Shown here: positions 47,020 through 58,150 of the stretch, in pieces
Position numbering within the stretch: position 1 is the first letter of the stretch
How the letters are laid out: every line of letters starts with the position of its first letter
Source of the DNA: Limanda limanda
Lineage: Eukaryota > Chordata > Actinopteri > Pleuronectiformes > Pleuronectidae
Length of the DNA stretch: 64,000 nt
Direction: 5' to 3'
Assembly: GCF_963576545.1 (NCBI RefSeq)
Contig: NC_083658.1
Coordinates: 9,441,428 to 9,505,427, forward strand
Translations under genes and position numbers: made by a program
Notes under the pieces: model-generated
The model's input: only the letters and a program-made list of their open reading frames with translations
Database searches by the model: none
What the model was told of the DNA's origin: nothing

Positions 47020-47691
47020 GATATCTGTGCCACTTGGAAACAAAACAAATCTATACAACCATCTGAAACTAAAGCACAAAGTCACTCATGTCGAATAAAT
47101 AAAGAAACAAAAACTGAAGGCCACAACCCCCACGACATCAACGCAGAGACAGACATCGATCTCAGCCACACTGGATAATGCGACTCCTTATCCATCAAAT
47201 TCGGATAGGGACAAGAAAATAACAGCTGCCATTGGATACTTTTTAGCTAAAGATATGGAGCCTATCAGTACATTCGGGGGAGGCGGTTTCAAGAAGCTAA
47301 TCCATACTTTGGACAAACGGTATGCGTTGCCATCTCGGCACCATTTCAGCAGAGTGCATCTGCCAAATATGTACCAAAAATGTCGAGAAGAAGTTGCAAA
47401 AGAAGTTTCTATACAATGGAGCCATATATTAGCCTGACCCTCCACTTCATGGACACAGAATTCAGTTTGAGAGTAAGATGTCTCCAAACGGCGTTCATGC
47501 CTGAAGACCAGACTGGACAAAACATCGCCCATGGACTGAGGGAAGCTCTCACGGAATGGGGATTAAACGAGGGAAAGCTAGTCTGCATCACCATGGACAA
47601 TGGCGCTAACAAAAAGCTGGCGGCTGAGGTCAATGGATGGTTGAGGCTCCAATGTTTCGGGCACAGACTCCACCTGGCCATAGGTGAGTAG
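47020..47691 (+). pseudogene. BED/hAT transposase fragment (ZBED-like)
   Basis: This is part of a hAT-superfamily transposase of the BED zinc-finger type. It starts with the end of the BED finger, NLYNHLKLKHK at 47048-47080, followed by an in-frame stop at 47096-47098. The same frame is then open to 47437 and carries KKITAAIGYFLAKDMEPIST, GGGFKKLIHTLDKRYALPS and the N-terminal core helices. A frame change near 47405-47416 leads to MEPYISLTLHFMDTEF, CLQTAFMPEDQTGQNIA, VCITMDNGANKKL (second catalytic Asp at 47596-47598) and LQCFGHRLHLAIG. The segment between the two frames, which normally carries the first catalytic Asp (T-T-D-x-W), is deleted. Everything after 47691 is missing, including the dimerisation domain. 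GTGAGT at 47684-47689 resembles an intron donor. It is dead as a transposase and I infer no host role. Confidence 0.9.
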
Positions 47692-50627
47692 CAATTATTC
47701 TTATGTGAAAAATGCCATGAGGGTGAGAAGTAGTTGGTTGTTTAGCCTCTTGTTATAGTAGCTGTGTAGATATATTCACTGTTCTTAATTTTCAGCACAT
47801 CTGAGTCTCAAAAGCTTTTGCATTCTTTTTTCAGCTCTTGATTCTCTAACAAAGTAAGCCAACATAACAAACCTACATTCATATTGGTATGTCTCCTAAT
47901 AAAGGGGCTGAGCGTGTCAATTTCTTCCTCAATCCTTTTGAGTTTCTATGCCTCTAACAAGCTGTTTCTGCTTTCTAGATTCAAGTGCAACTCTGACAAC
48001 AGAGCAGCCTTTCAGAGCTGCTTCCTCTGCCCCACTTTTACTTGTGTCTGGTCCTGCCTTAATTTCACAGAAGGCAAATGCAGAAAAACAAGGGAGCCAT
48101 AACGAGTGCGCATTGATATCCACCCCCGCAGATTTTCCATGCACATCTATACATCCATTGTTATTGGACTCTGTGTGACCCCTGGCTGTTTGAATTTCAT
48201 CACTGTGCAGCAGAGCTATTTAGCGCCACCTAATATCGCCACACATTTCAGTTCAATAACTTCTCCCTTGTTTAATGATTAAAATAAATAGAGTTTTATC
48301 CCTCACCATAAATGGCTTCAGTGTGTTCCCTCTCTCCCCCAAATGCATCTGTTGGCAAATGATAATGCGGGCCGTGAAAATGTGCCATCTTCTATTTATA
48401 GGCTGGCAGCATATTAACTTGTCTCTGACATTTCTCACTGAAGTATGATTGTCATTTTACTGCTCAAACAGGACCTGACTGAGGACCTTGGAGCTTCACC
48501 TCCTACACAGAGCTGAGGGACGAGGCCATCAGTGCAAGACACTACCTGTGCTGGCCTCATGTGAGACATTTTTTGCAACCACATTAGTAATTACACAGCT
48601 TTCTTCACAGTTTCAGAAGATATTGTTATTCTATTTTCAATGGCATGGTGTATGTGTTTTAACTATAACCATGGAACACAAAAATACTACCAGGGACACT
48701 AGGGTGACTATAAATAACTTTAAGAAGACATATCTGCTGTCATGCTGTTCAGTGAGTCTCGGTAACAGAAGACTCTCCAAAATATAATGTATTTTTAGCC
48801 TATTTGAAATTGTTAGAAAAAAGTTTCCAACAAGTGTTGTAAGACTTGCTGCAAATGATTTAATATTACGTAACATCTAAAGCACTTTTTAGTGATGTGA
48901 TGGTAATATACAAGTCACATGTTATTGCTCATTATATAAAAAGGTCACTACCACGAATCCAGGATTTTATTACTTTATGAACAGGACATTACATTATGAT
49001 TTTTATCGGATTTTAAGTTCCAGGACAGTGTGTGTCTCTACTATATTACAGAATGGTATTGTGTTTGGATGCAAGATGTGTAGAATGACAATGAGCAGCC
49101 AGCACATCCTCAGGTTTTCATCAGTCTGGTAGTCAGCAGCTTGTTCTGCAGCATATGGAAACTTGCAACCATTCTCTGTCCATTAATGGGCACAGTAATC
49201 ATGGGCCACCTTTTAAAATGATGGGTTGTCTGACAGGAAGGTCATTGGGATTTTTATGCTGATGAAACTACATAGAAAAGAGGAGCTCATCGTGTAGAAC
49301 AGCTTAGCAAAGAGGGAATGAGTTGAACGAGCACAGTGTGGCCATTACACAAGAGCCTTTGATAGTGAAATGAATAATCCTTGTAAAGTCATTGAGGAGG
49401 AACTGGATACATTGTGTGTTTATGCTGCTGAACCCTTTCATGCATTTGTGTTCAAAGACATTGTCCTTTCCAGAGTGAGACGATACAGAGAAAGTGACGG
49501 AAATGACACATTTCCTTCCTTTTCAAAATGCATAACTGATGATGACAAGGTGTGATATTTTTATAGCATCGGTCTTTTGCATCGTACTGCGGTGAAAATG
49601 AACTAATTTCATGGTCCGCTGGGTGTTCACTGCGGCCCGCAAATAAGTGAGGATTGCCACTTGTCCAGTGTTTGGCCGGGGCCAGACGAGGGAGCTTGGA
49701 GAAATGTGGAAATCAAGCTTCAGTAATGCTCGGTCAGAACACACATTAGTGATATGCATATCGCTTTTCTTCTAATTCAGAAGACAGAGAGAATTTCCTA
49801 ATCATTTCATCCCACGGGAAGCAGAGATTGGAAGGAGCTCTCCTGTCACTGATGTCACTCTTAACCTCCTGGACGGAGCTCAAATGTGGAAACTCCTGTC
49901 AAGGCTCTGGCAATTCAATAAGTCAAGGTCATTTTGAGCTACCAATTTTAGCATTCATCATCGATATCATTGCCATATTAACTTTAAGACAACACTATAA
50001 TAACTGCAGACAAATGAGACCTTCATTGATGAGCATGGCAGAATTAGATTGGATTCAACACTCCATACCAAACTGGGTATTACAGCAACATATTAAAGGA
50101 TATACGGAAGATGCCTTACAGAAGGGGACAGAAGGCAAGAGATCAACTTTAAGCTATTATTGTGAGCAGCCAAACCCACAACCCATTTGATGGGTTCAGT
50201 GAGTATTGTAGTGTGAGGCCTGTGGCACACTGGACACGGAACGGCTTGGTTTTCATTTCCGTGCCCATGTTAACAGATTGGACCTGGCACACCGGCTGCT
50301 GCTGCGGCGCCACTCACCCGCGGAAGTTCCTCTCGAGAGAAGAGGTCTTGCGGATTTTTCGCCAATTTATTCTGTGTTCCGAGTGCCGTTCTCACAACAA
50401 TAAACGGTGAAAATGATCTTTGACCACAGTTTTAAAATCTATCGATTAGTTTAAATGATCATATCATTAGCATCCGTTGAATGTTTGCAACACTTTCTCT
50501 ACCCGTTTACAGAATAAAAGCACTCCAGAATTTCTGTTGACTGAATTCATTCATTTGTTTTAAAGTATTACATTTTTTGCAGGAGTGGAAGATGCTTGGT
50601 TTCTTAATGGGTGATTTCTTTCATTTT

Positions 50628-50630
<3 letters not shown>
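47692..50630. other. Unassigned stretch, GC-richer patch at 50210-50400
   Basis: No gene is supported. I find no continuation of the hAT transposase downstream of 47691, even after trying the AG sites near 47835. The part 49790-50160 has little simple sequence and a chance 120-codon frame. The 190 bases at 50210-50400 are notably GC- and CpG-richer (GGCTGCTGCTGCGGCGCC at about 50295), which may be a repeat scrap. Confidence 0.4.

Positions 50631-50678
<48 letters not shown>
50631..50678. repeat. (CA)n microsatellite
   Basis: Twenty-four uninterrupted CA units following a T7 run. Confidence 0.97.
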
Positions 50679-50680
<2 letters not shown>

Positions 50681-52589
50681 TCCTGATATAGTGATTTCAT
50701 TGTCAAAGATCTGTTATTTATGGCCATTTACAAGGCAAACCCTGAGTCATAGCGGAGCAGCAGAGATGGCAGTAAGTACGCTTTGCGGCTGAACTGCTTC
50801 CATTGTGACAGGCACAGTTAACCAACGTCCCAGCCGTTCTTCTGCCGTTCCGCATGCAGTGTGCCCAGGGTGTAAAGCCATTTATTATTACATTCCTCAC
50901 TCAACTTGTCATTAGTTGCAAGTCAGATGCATCATCAAAGTGTAGTGGAATGACTGAGAGAGACAGAGTGCCTGGTGAGTTAAGGATGACAAAATATGAA
51001 ATGAAGATAGCATTTAGCCTTGAGCAGGTTGCTACAGCTGTGGATGAAAAATGGGAGGCAAGCAGCAGAATAAAGGCAACGCTCTTCATGTAAATGGGAC
51101 ATACAGTTGCATGTAATTTATCATTATGTGGTCTGATATAGTTTCATGGCTTTATTGACATTTTTTTTTTGAACTCTGAGTTTTGGCATGTGAGTTTTGA
51201 CATACGAGTCTTCTTTAATTGCCAGATTATTTCAACAATCTGATTTTATTTTTATTTAACCCTGATACAGACATTCACAGGAGGCATGGATGCTGCTCAG
51301 TTTCACTTTATGAAAAGCATTGATCATAAAATCTTCATTTCAGATAAACCAGGGAGGATGAACAAACGGTTTTCTTACTCGCTCTGCACCATAGACTGTA
51401 TGTCAAAGCCCTGTGTACCATTTTCTAGTTTAAAAAAATGGCAAAGAACTTGTTTTTGCTGTGTAATGTTTTGTCACGATCAAACTGATGGCTTGGCAGG
51501 ATACAGGATATTCTGTGTGTCTGTGAATGTGTCATCCAGAAACCCTTTGTGTTTTGAGATTACTTAACTGTCCTCTAGCCCTTTTAGAAAGAACGACTCA
51601 CATTGCTTCTCAATTTTTCCCTCAATGAAACATCTGTCTGAAACATTATTCTGAAGGGATAGTTCCGAGAAAAATGTGCAGTGTTCCAGTGTATATTTGA
51701 AATCTTTCTTTTGCTGGTCCTCGTTAAACTAGACTAGATTGTGTTTGCCGGTCCTGCTGGCTCAATAGTTCTGAGAGATAAATATATTTCTGAATAAACT
51801 GTGTCTGCCTGCTCACTTTTAAAATGCATAATCCTGCAGAATTTTTCCTCTAGCAGCAGCATGTGCTTCCCTTCAAGGGATGTGTCCATCAGCTGAGCTT
51901 TGTGTACTGAGCTGCCCGTGTCACAGCCCTCGTTTTCACTGGTTTCAACTCCGCCTGCTCACTTGTGCCTGTGCCTGGACTGAAATGGAGTCGCGTCTCT
52001 GTCAGTCGCCAGTGGGCAGAATAAGGACGAGAGGAGAAAAACACAGAAGCTCCCAGTGAGCAAGGACTTGCTACAGTAAGCGCTGCAGATGGGTGGGAAT
52101 GGAACAGACGAGGCAACGTGTACAGCAGTCACTTTCAATCAGCCAGTTCTAAACTGCTGGTCGTGTCCAAAAATGGGTCAGCAGTCTCAATTTTGGAAAA
52201 CCATAATAAAGTATGTTTCCATAAGTCCTAGGGCAGTGGAAATGTAATAAATTCCTTGAATCTTTGAGCCCACAGCCAAACTGAAAAGCGTAATGTCTAA
52301 TAAGTATCTCATTTAGGCCTGAGGCTGAAAAGGTTTAAGAAGGCCTTATCGCAGTGATACTCACTGGCCCAAAATCCCTATTGAGTTTTGAATATCAAAG
52401 CCTCCTACAACGGGAGATAGAGATGTTAGTGAACCTCGAGAGCCACATTTTTCCTGCCTAACTTTCGACACTGCACTTTCTTTGCCTTTTGTGGGTTAAC
52501 CTCTTACATATATAGGTACCTTGATGCCTTTCATCGTCTATTTCGGACACAACTTTATAAAGCGCTGGCTCATCAGTGCTGCTGCGAGA
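50679..52589. other. Unassigned stretch
   Basis: No gene is supported. The part 51890-52120 is somewhat GC-richer with no simple sequence. Open frames reach 93 codons and match nothing. Confidence 0.45.
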
Positions 52590-52979
52590 GCCAGAGGCAC
52601 AAGTGAGAGGCCAATAACTCTGACGCTATACGCGATAGACAGGACAAGACATAACAACAATTGGACAAGGAACACAAGAAGCACAGAGACTTATATACAC
52701 ACACGGGGAAGGCAGGGGCAATTGGACACAGGTAGAACACATGAGGACTGGTGCAGACAATCACAGACAGGAAGTGAAGCAAAAAAACACACTAGTAACA
52801 TAAAACTACACAATAAAACAGGAAACAGAACACGGAGTGTGAAAACATGAAACACAGAATCAACTCAAACAAACATAAACACAGGGATCTACAAGAAGCA
52901 CGAGGAGGTACTAATAAACTGAAAACACTTCTTCAAAAAAAGGTGGAAACTAAACACTGGAAAATACCAAACCATGACA
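52590..52979 (-). repeat. LTR-like dispersed repeat
   Basis: On the minus strand the block begins TGTCATGGTTTGGTATTTTC and contains CACTTCCTGTCTGTGATTG and TGTGTGTATATAAGTCTC (a TATA-like site), then TTGTCTTGTCCTGTCTATCG. The order resembles a fish LTR or short LTR-type repeat, with promoter in the second half. The far end and a target duplication could not be placed. The plus strand reads as an A-rich, CACA-rich stretch, which accounts for the 109-codon frame 52521-52850. Confidence 0.45.
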
Positions 52980-53214
52980 AATATGACTCAAAGTGAAGCT
53001 GACGTCATCCAGGCATCAATGCCCTCTTATGTTCTTTTGATTACAATTCCTATTCCTCAGCTGACTGAATAAGCAGTTTATTTAAGACATTTTAATAAGA
53101 AAACAAACAGTTTTATCTTGTCAATATAATTGGGTTATTGTGTGATGCACAGTGGTCACCGACCAGTACAAGAGAACGTCTACAGAAATTCGCCCCCAGC
53201 ACACCCAGCGAATT
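52980..53214. other. Unassigned spacer
   Basis: No feature is recognised between the two repeats. Confidence 0.4.
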
Positions 53215-53277
53215 TGAATAAACGATTTTAAGTGATCGCTTTACTCGAGTTACCCTAGGAATTGTTTCAGCCCTTGT
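53215..53277 (-). repeat. hAT-type terminal remnant
   Basis: On the minus strand AAGGGCTGAAACAATTCC, then GGGTAACTCGAGTAAAGCGA, is a decayed end of a hAT-type MITE family with TAGGGCTG-A-AC-ATTA ends. The other end is not seen. It is related in style, not in sequence, to the intact MITE at 39503-39754. Confidence 0.5.
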
Positions 53278-53639
53278 AACACTAAGTGTACTAAATTAAC
53301 ACAATTTAAAAGAAAAATTCATAATTTTCAAATTAACTTTAGAAATTAAACAGTGATTAAACAAAATATTTTGAAATTAAACACACATTATCTAATAGGC
53401 AAGACAAATGAGAGTGTGTATTGAATACTGCTTCGGTACTGTATCCTAATGATAATAAATCAAGTTGATCTGAGTGGGTGAGTGAGGTGCGTAAGTGAAG
53501 TGTGGGAGGAGGTGAGGGGGCGAGTGAGTTGTTTTTACAGTATGTAAGAATGTTCTTATTCATCAAAGAGAGACTTAATATTTCAATAAAAACGAAATCA
53601 ATGTTTGACCGGCCTTCTGAATTCGGAAAACTCCCAATA
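53278..53639. other. Unassigned spacer
   Basis: AT-rich sequence with a purine-rich patch (GTGGGAGGAGGTGAGGGG) at about 53500-53520. No gene. Confidence 0.4.
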
Positions 53640-54760
53640 GATTGGATTATACTTTTTTATAGGGATGGAATTGCACAGCAAAGGAGAAGAGAGTGCTCAC
53701 AGCAGAAACATAGGACTGACCAGCAAATGGTGCTCCAGTCACTGAAGGGAAAATGCTGGATCCAAGGCAGCTACTTTGAGGTACACTGGATCTAAAACGG
53801 ATGCACAGATTCCATCTGGACTCTTTGACATTTTCACACTGATGAAGATTCCAAGAAACGTCTTGCTCAAGGAGGCTTAGAGTCCTGATGAGTCCGGCCA
53901 GGAAACAAACTCCAGACTTCAACATTTCCAAGTGGGGATTTAAAGAAAGGACGGAGGGTACAACAAAGCTGATGGTGACTCTGTTCTCTGCCTGTGTCAA
54001 ATCTGTTTCTTCTCCTAATGATTTCAGGACATCGAACAACCCCTTCAGCAGATTCCACTCCCGTGCTGAGAAAACAGCTCTGTGTGCCTAACTCTTACCA
54101 GGACTTGTCATGCTGCCTTCACCTGTCTCAGTCTAGAGACAGCAGCATGCCTCTTTCACCAGCTTCAAATGCCTTTTTAAAGGTTATGGTTAGGTGCAGG
54201 AGTGAGATAATTTTGGATAACTTTGAAATAGTAGGAGCTATCAGCTGTGTTTCCTTTAAGCCATCCCCAACCACATGCTGGAGAACAACAGCAAAACACT
54301 GTAAGTGCTTCTGTTTGGCCACAGCAGCATCTACAGTTTAATCCCCTTCCAAGGTGAGGTAATTCCAGATCTCTGGGCCATCAAGGTCATCATCATCATC
54401 TTTTTCATGTTCACTGGAAAAGCCCACTGTGAATGTTTGCAGTATTTCACTTATGAAATCCGACATCTCTGTAAGGCCGTACTCATCGCTTATGGCCTCA
54501 AAGAGTTCTCAGATTCTTTCAGCTGTGTGCATGGGGGCCTTTGAAGTGGTTGCGACGCAGGATATTGGACCTCAGCTCACTCTTTTCTCCTTCACTCACC
54601 ATAAAATGCCCTGTAACTCAAAAGAACCCCCTCATCTTTCGGTCGGAAACAAATTTCCACTGTGAAGGAAAACGTGTTCTCCGTTGCTGAGCTGAGTTTT
54701 CAATGTCACCCGTTTGTCATCAGCAAGGTTTTCCACTTTTGCTGTCAATGTACTACGACA
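53640..54760 (-). pseudogene. hAT transposase fragment, second family
   Basis: This is a heavily decayed minus-strand transposase of another hAT/ZBED-like family. In order along the minus strand: NLADDKRVTLKTQLSN-like sequence at about 54680-54730; HLQCFAVVLQHVVGDGLKET at about 54248-54307, the C-F-A-H-x-L-x-L region after the second catalytic Asp (the consensus His reads Val here); LSKIISLLHLTITFKKAFEA; then, in other frames, LGEETDLTQAEN, TISFVVPSVLSLN (53938-53976) and DPVYLKVAALDPAFSL (about 53745-53792), where a stop replaces the expected Trp. The dimerisation domain that should follow is cut off near 53640. At least four frame changes and many stops are present. It differs in sequence and strand from the fragment at 47020-47691. 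Confidence 0.82.
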
Positions 54761-55357
54761 AACTGGGCTGTATTTACTTTCAACCACTGAAAGTGCTGAA
54801 AACATTGTTTTTTCAAAATGGACGGGTGCGTGTTGCAGCCACTGTCCACTTCTGACATTATAGCACGTGAAAGGGCTTCATGTTGGTGAGGAGTTGAATG
54901 GTAAAAGTACCTTTCAAATATGTAGGAGACAAGCGTGCTCTTATCATTAGGTTTTATATCCACACATGCACTCACAAGCATTCTTACAGTACAAACATTG
55001 TAAATAGTTAAAATAGTCGTTTTTTCCCCCAAAGTTGGTAAGTCAAACAAATCAAATGTTCCATCGGAAATCAGTGGTCACATTCAACTACAAAAAGCGA
55101 CCTTACTTTGCTCATAAATGAAAGTATATGCGATTTTCTCCCTGGTAAAATAACATGGGAAGGTAACCGAAGGTACATTGTGGACGTCATGGAGAAAAAA
55201 TGCACATCCACTACAAATTGCTACATGTAAGTGCTATATAAGTGCAACCATTTTGGATTGACCAGAGCCTGAGCTGTCTTCTGAGTGAGAAGGGGACGTA
55301 CTCTCCTGATGTTGTGCGGCATGAATCTACAGGAGGGGGTTGTTGCAGTAATGTTGC
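54761..55357. other. Possible upstream part of the hAT remnant
   Basis: A minus-strand frame of 101 codons at 54745-55050 (MFDLPTLGEKTTILTIYN and onwards) lies directly upstream of the hAT fragment in the right orientation. It may be its decayed N-terminal part, but I see no BED finger or other clear match. The rest is unassigned. Confidence 0.35.
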
Positions 55358-55440
55358 CAGTAAGATAAATGCTCTGTATTTTTATCGCGCTATTCTAGTC
55401 TTGATGACCACTCAAAGCTCTTTACAGTACAGTTTTACCA
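55358..55440 (-). repeat. SINE tail fragment
   Basis: TTTTTATCGCGCTATTCTAG then GACCACTCAAAGC and TTTACAGTACAGTTT match the tail of the SINE at 24775-24840 in the same orientation. The head is missing. Confidence 0.7.
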
Positions 55441-57504
55441 TGGAATTGTCAAGGTTGATTTTCAGGTTGTGTGAGGACATTCACTGAGAGATGTCAGTCA
55501 GACAGGCAGAGATACGTGCAGCTACCTGTGTGTAAGGTGAGCTCACGCCATCGATTTATAACTAAATAAATCTGATTGTTTTTGAGAAGAGCAACAGAGA
55601 AAAGCAGACACACACACACTCCCACACATTTAGGTGTATTATATCTTTCTTCACTGCTGACAGATTATTATTTTCAAATCAGAAAAAACACTGATGTATT
55701 GATTGATAACAAAGCATTTAGTTTCACCGCTCCAGTTAGTTTCTAGTATCTGAGATGAAAAAGGAGGTGTTTAGAATAAACACAATAAATGAAGCTGCCA
55801 GCTGCCATCTATAGCCAGCTTGTCTGCAGCCCATTTACAGCATTGCATTTCTCCACCGTATCTGCCCCTGCACTCTTATCGGCCATTGAATATTTTCCCT
55901 GAGGAATTGGCAGTGCAATCAAAGTATATTAGGTGTCACTGAACAATGCTTCTTATCGAGCAAACACACAAGCAAAGCAGATGAAATTGCTTTTGAACAT
56001 CAAGGGAGACCAAACGCGGAGCAGCCACAGTGGAAAGTATTAGGTGGCAGAAACATTCCCCGGTAATAAATCTACCTATTTGGTGTCAATTTCTTTTTTA
56101 AAGGTACGTTTAAACAATGGTCAGAGCATTTTCCAGTACTTTTCTTTTGACAGTCATTTTCACACAGCATATTCACAACTTAAAAGACAAAAACAACTTT
56201 GGGCATTGCAATATACACATAGGTCTGTTATGCACTTCCCCATCTTCTTTTTTTGGATTCACAAATATTTCAAGCCAGGCATGAAGGGAAACTTTGAAAC
56301 TTGTAAGTTGATTTTAAAAAGCAACAGAAAATGTGTTCCTGAATTTTGGGAGAACTGGGGATTAGATGCCTTTTCTACCAAAGCAATGCAAATTTGCTGT
56401 TTAGTTCATAGTCAGGTATTATGAAAAGTGAACATGGTATTGTTGAAAAACATTTATTATAAACTGTATTTAAAATAAATCCCCAAATGACAACAACTTT
56501 TAAAGAAGTTATCTTGTTAGATTTTGTTTGCTTCAATATACATTTTTTATAAGACCATTGACCACCTTTTTTCTCTGATACCTGAAAGATTTAATGGCGC
56601 CATCTTGCAAGTAATATAATGCTAAACTTGAATACGATAGAAAAAATTGGATATAAAATAAGAATGTAATGTTTTGGCTGTTAACTGTGTGCTATTTATG
56701 CATGCTACTTGTGTTTGTGACAAATGCTTTAACGTATCCTAGTACACATAGTACATTTAGTTCGTATTGTGGAATACCATTTATGAACGGAATAGGGAAA
56801 GTTGCTTAGTAAGTTAAAAGTATGATTTTTCTTTACATAATCGACAATGGATACCAGCGTGCCGTTAGATTTAATGGTATCATTATTGGCTGTTGTTGAG
56901 AAATAATTAGTACCAATTGAGGATGTAAAAATTAGAAAGCATGTTATCAGCAGAAATACATCAAAGGATTTCCTTCATGCTAGATGATTCCCCCGTGGAT
57001 ATTTCTGACCATGAGGTCACTTGACGTTGACGACACAATTCTAATCAGTTCATCCTTGACGTTAAACAGTGTTTGGACCGCAGTTGAAGAAATTCCATGT
57101 GCAAAAAAAATGGGATGGATGTACAGACAGACAACCGGAAAACAAAATGCCTCCAGCCATTGACTGCTGCATTATAAGTAGAGCCTTAATTCTGGTGAAA
57201 ATCATTACCGTTACCTCCTTTTTCATTAATCTTTGGGAATATTGTTTGCAGCCGGATAACTCTGAAGATGGTAAAGGTTGACAGCAGCCCCCTGTCTCAT
57301 AATTTAGCCTCAGCAGGTACAAGGCCATTATGAATTCCTCCTTATGACAAACATGAGTCCACTTGAAATAGGAGTGTCAGTGCACATTTATATATTACTA
57401 AGGAAGAAATACCTTCCCAAAGGGTTCATGAAATCAAAATGTGATTAATGGAGATGTGTGCATGTGTGTGTGTAAACCACAAATTTGAGACTTCTAATGT
57501 ATGT
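55441..57504. other. Unassigned stretch
   Basis: No gene is supported. The 126-codon plus frame at 56044-56424 is AT-rich sequence read through without stops; it has no signal, domain or splice context I recognise. A short CA run lies near 55610. Confidence 0.45.
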
Positions 57505-57685
57505 CTACTTTCATCTTTTCTCTTCTCCCCTCCCCTTTCCTCTGCTCAGTCTTCTTTCTTTACTGCTCCCCTGAGCTTTAACTCTCCTCTCGTCCTTTCA
57601 TTTACCTTATTTTCCACCGTCTCTTCTCCCTTCTTCCCCACTGCACTCCTTTCCCCCTCCTCTCTTCCCCTCCTCGCCGTAATAG
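57505..57685. repeat. Long pyrimidine-rich tract
   Basis: About 180 bases of plus-strand CT-rich sequence (TCTTCTCCCC, CCTCTCTTCCCC words) with few purines, ending before GTAATAGAGTAAGTGG. Such tracts can form triplex DNA, and resemble extended splice-acceptor tracts, but no exon follows. Confidence 0.8.
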
Positions 57686-58034
57686 AGTAAGTGGCCCCTA
57701 TAAACCTGCCTGCAGCTCTCCAGGGTACTGCTGGTGCATTAGGCTTTGGGTGATGGTTTCTGCCTTTTCTCTCTTCTTTCAACCTGGCTTCTAATCTCTA
57801 TTCCAAGGGATAACTCCCTCTTCTCCCCTTGGATACATGCTTTAAACTATTTGGGAGGCATATACTCATATCTGCTGCTTGCTCTCTACCTCAGAGCTAA
57901 TGACAATGTTTTTAAACTTTTATTTTTATCCTCATGTCTGTTTTTTTATATTTTTGAGATGATCTGATTGAAGGCTTGAAAGCAGTACAATCTGTAACAC
58001 TTTTGCCTTTTGTCTACAGGGTGATAGGGACTGC
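57686..58034. other. Unassigned stretch
   Basis: No gene. TTTTGCCTTTTGTCTACAG at 58001-58019 is a strong acceptor-like word, but only 17 bases separate it from a GTATAC donor-like word, and nothing supports use. Confidence 0.4.
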
Positions 58035-58150
58035 AGGTATACCCAAACACACTTCCCTCTATAGCTGTGAAGACACTTATTGGCATAATGCATTCCTGAG
58101 CTCCTTCCCCTAACCTCAACCATTACAACTAAATGCCCAACCCTTTCTTT
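58035..58150 (+). repeat. Decayed fish dispersed repeat
   Basis: GTGAAGACACTTATTGGCAT, then AATGCATTCCTGAGC, then CCTAACCTCAACCATTACAA and CTAAATGCCCAACCC follow the order of a repeat common in fish introns (ending in TAACCCTAACCC-like units). Class is not known to me and the limits are approximate. Confidence 0.45.

Noticed and set aside
49828..50190. 120-codon plus-strand open frame
   Set aside because: No recognisable domain; more likely non-coding complex sequence.
53888..54341. Plus-strand frames of 67 and 115 codons
   Set aside because: They are shadows of the minus-strand hAT transposase remnant.
56044..56424. 126-codon plus-strand open frame
   Set aside because: AT-rich sequence without motif or splice context.
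58020..58036. 17-bp micro-exon after a strong acceptor
   Set aside because: No evidence beyond two short words, and it adjoins a decayed repeat.
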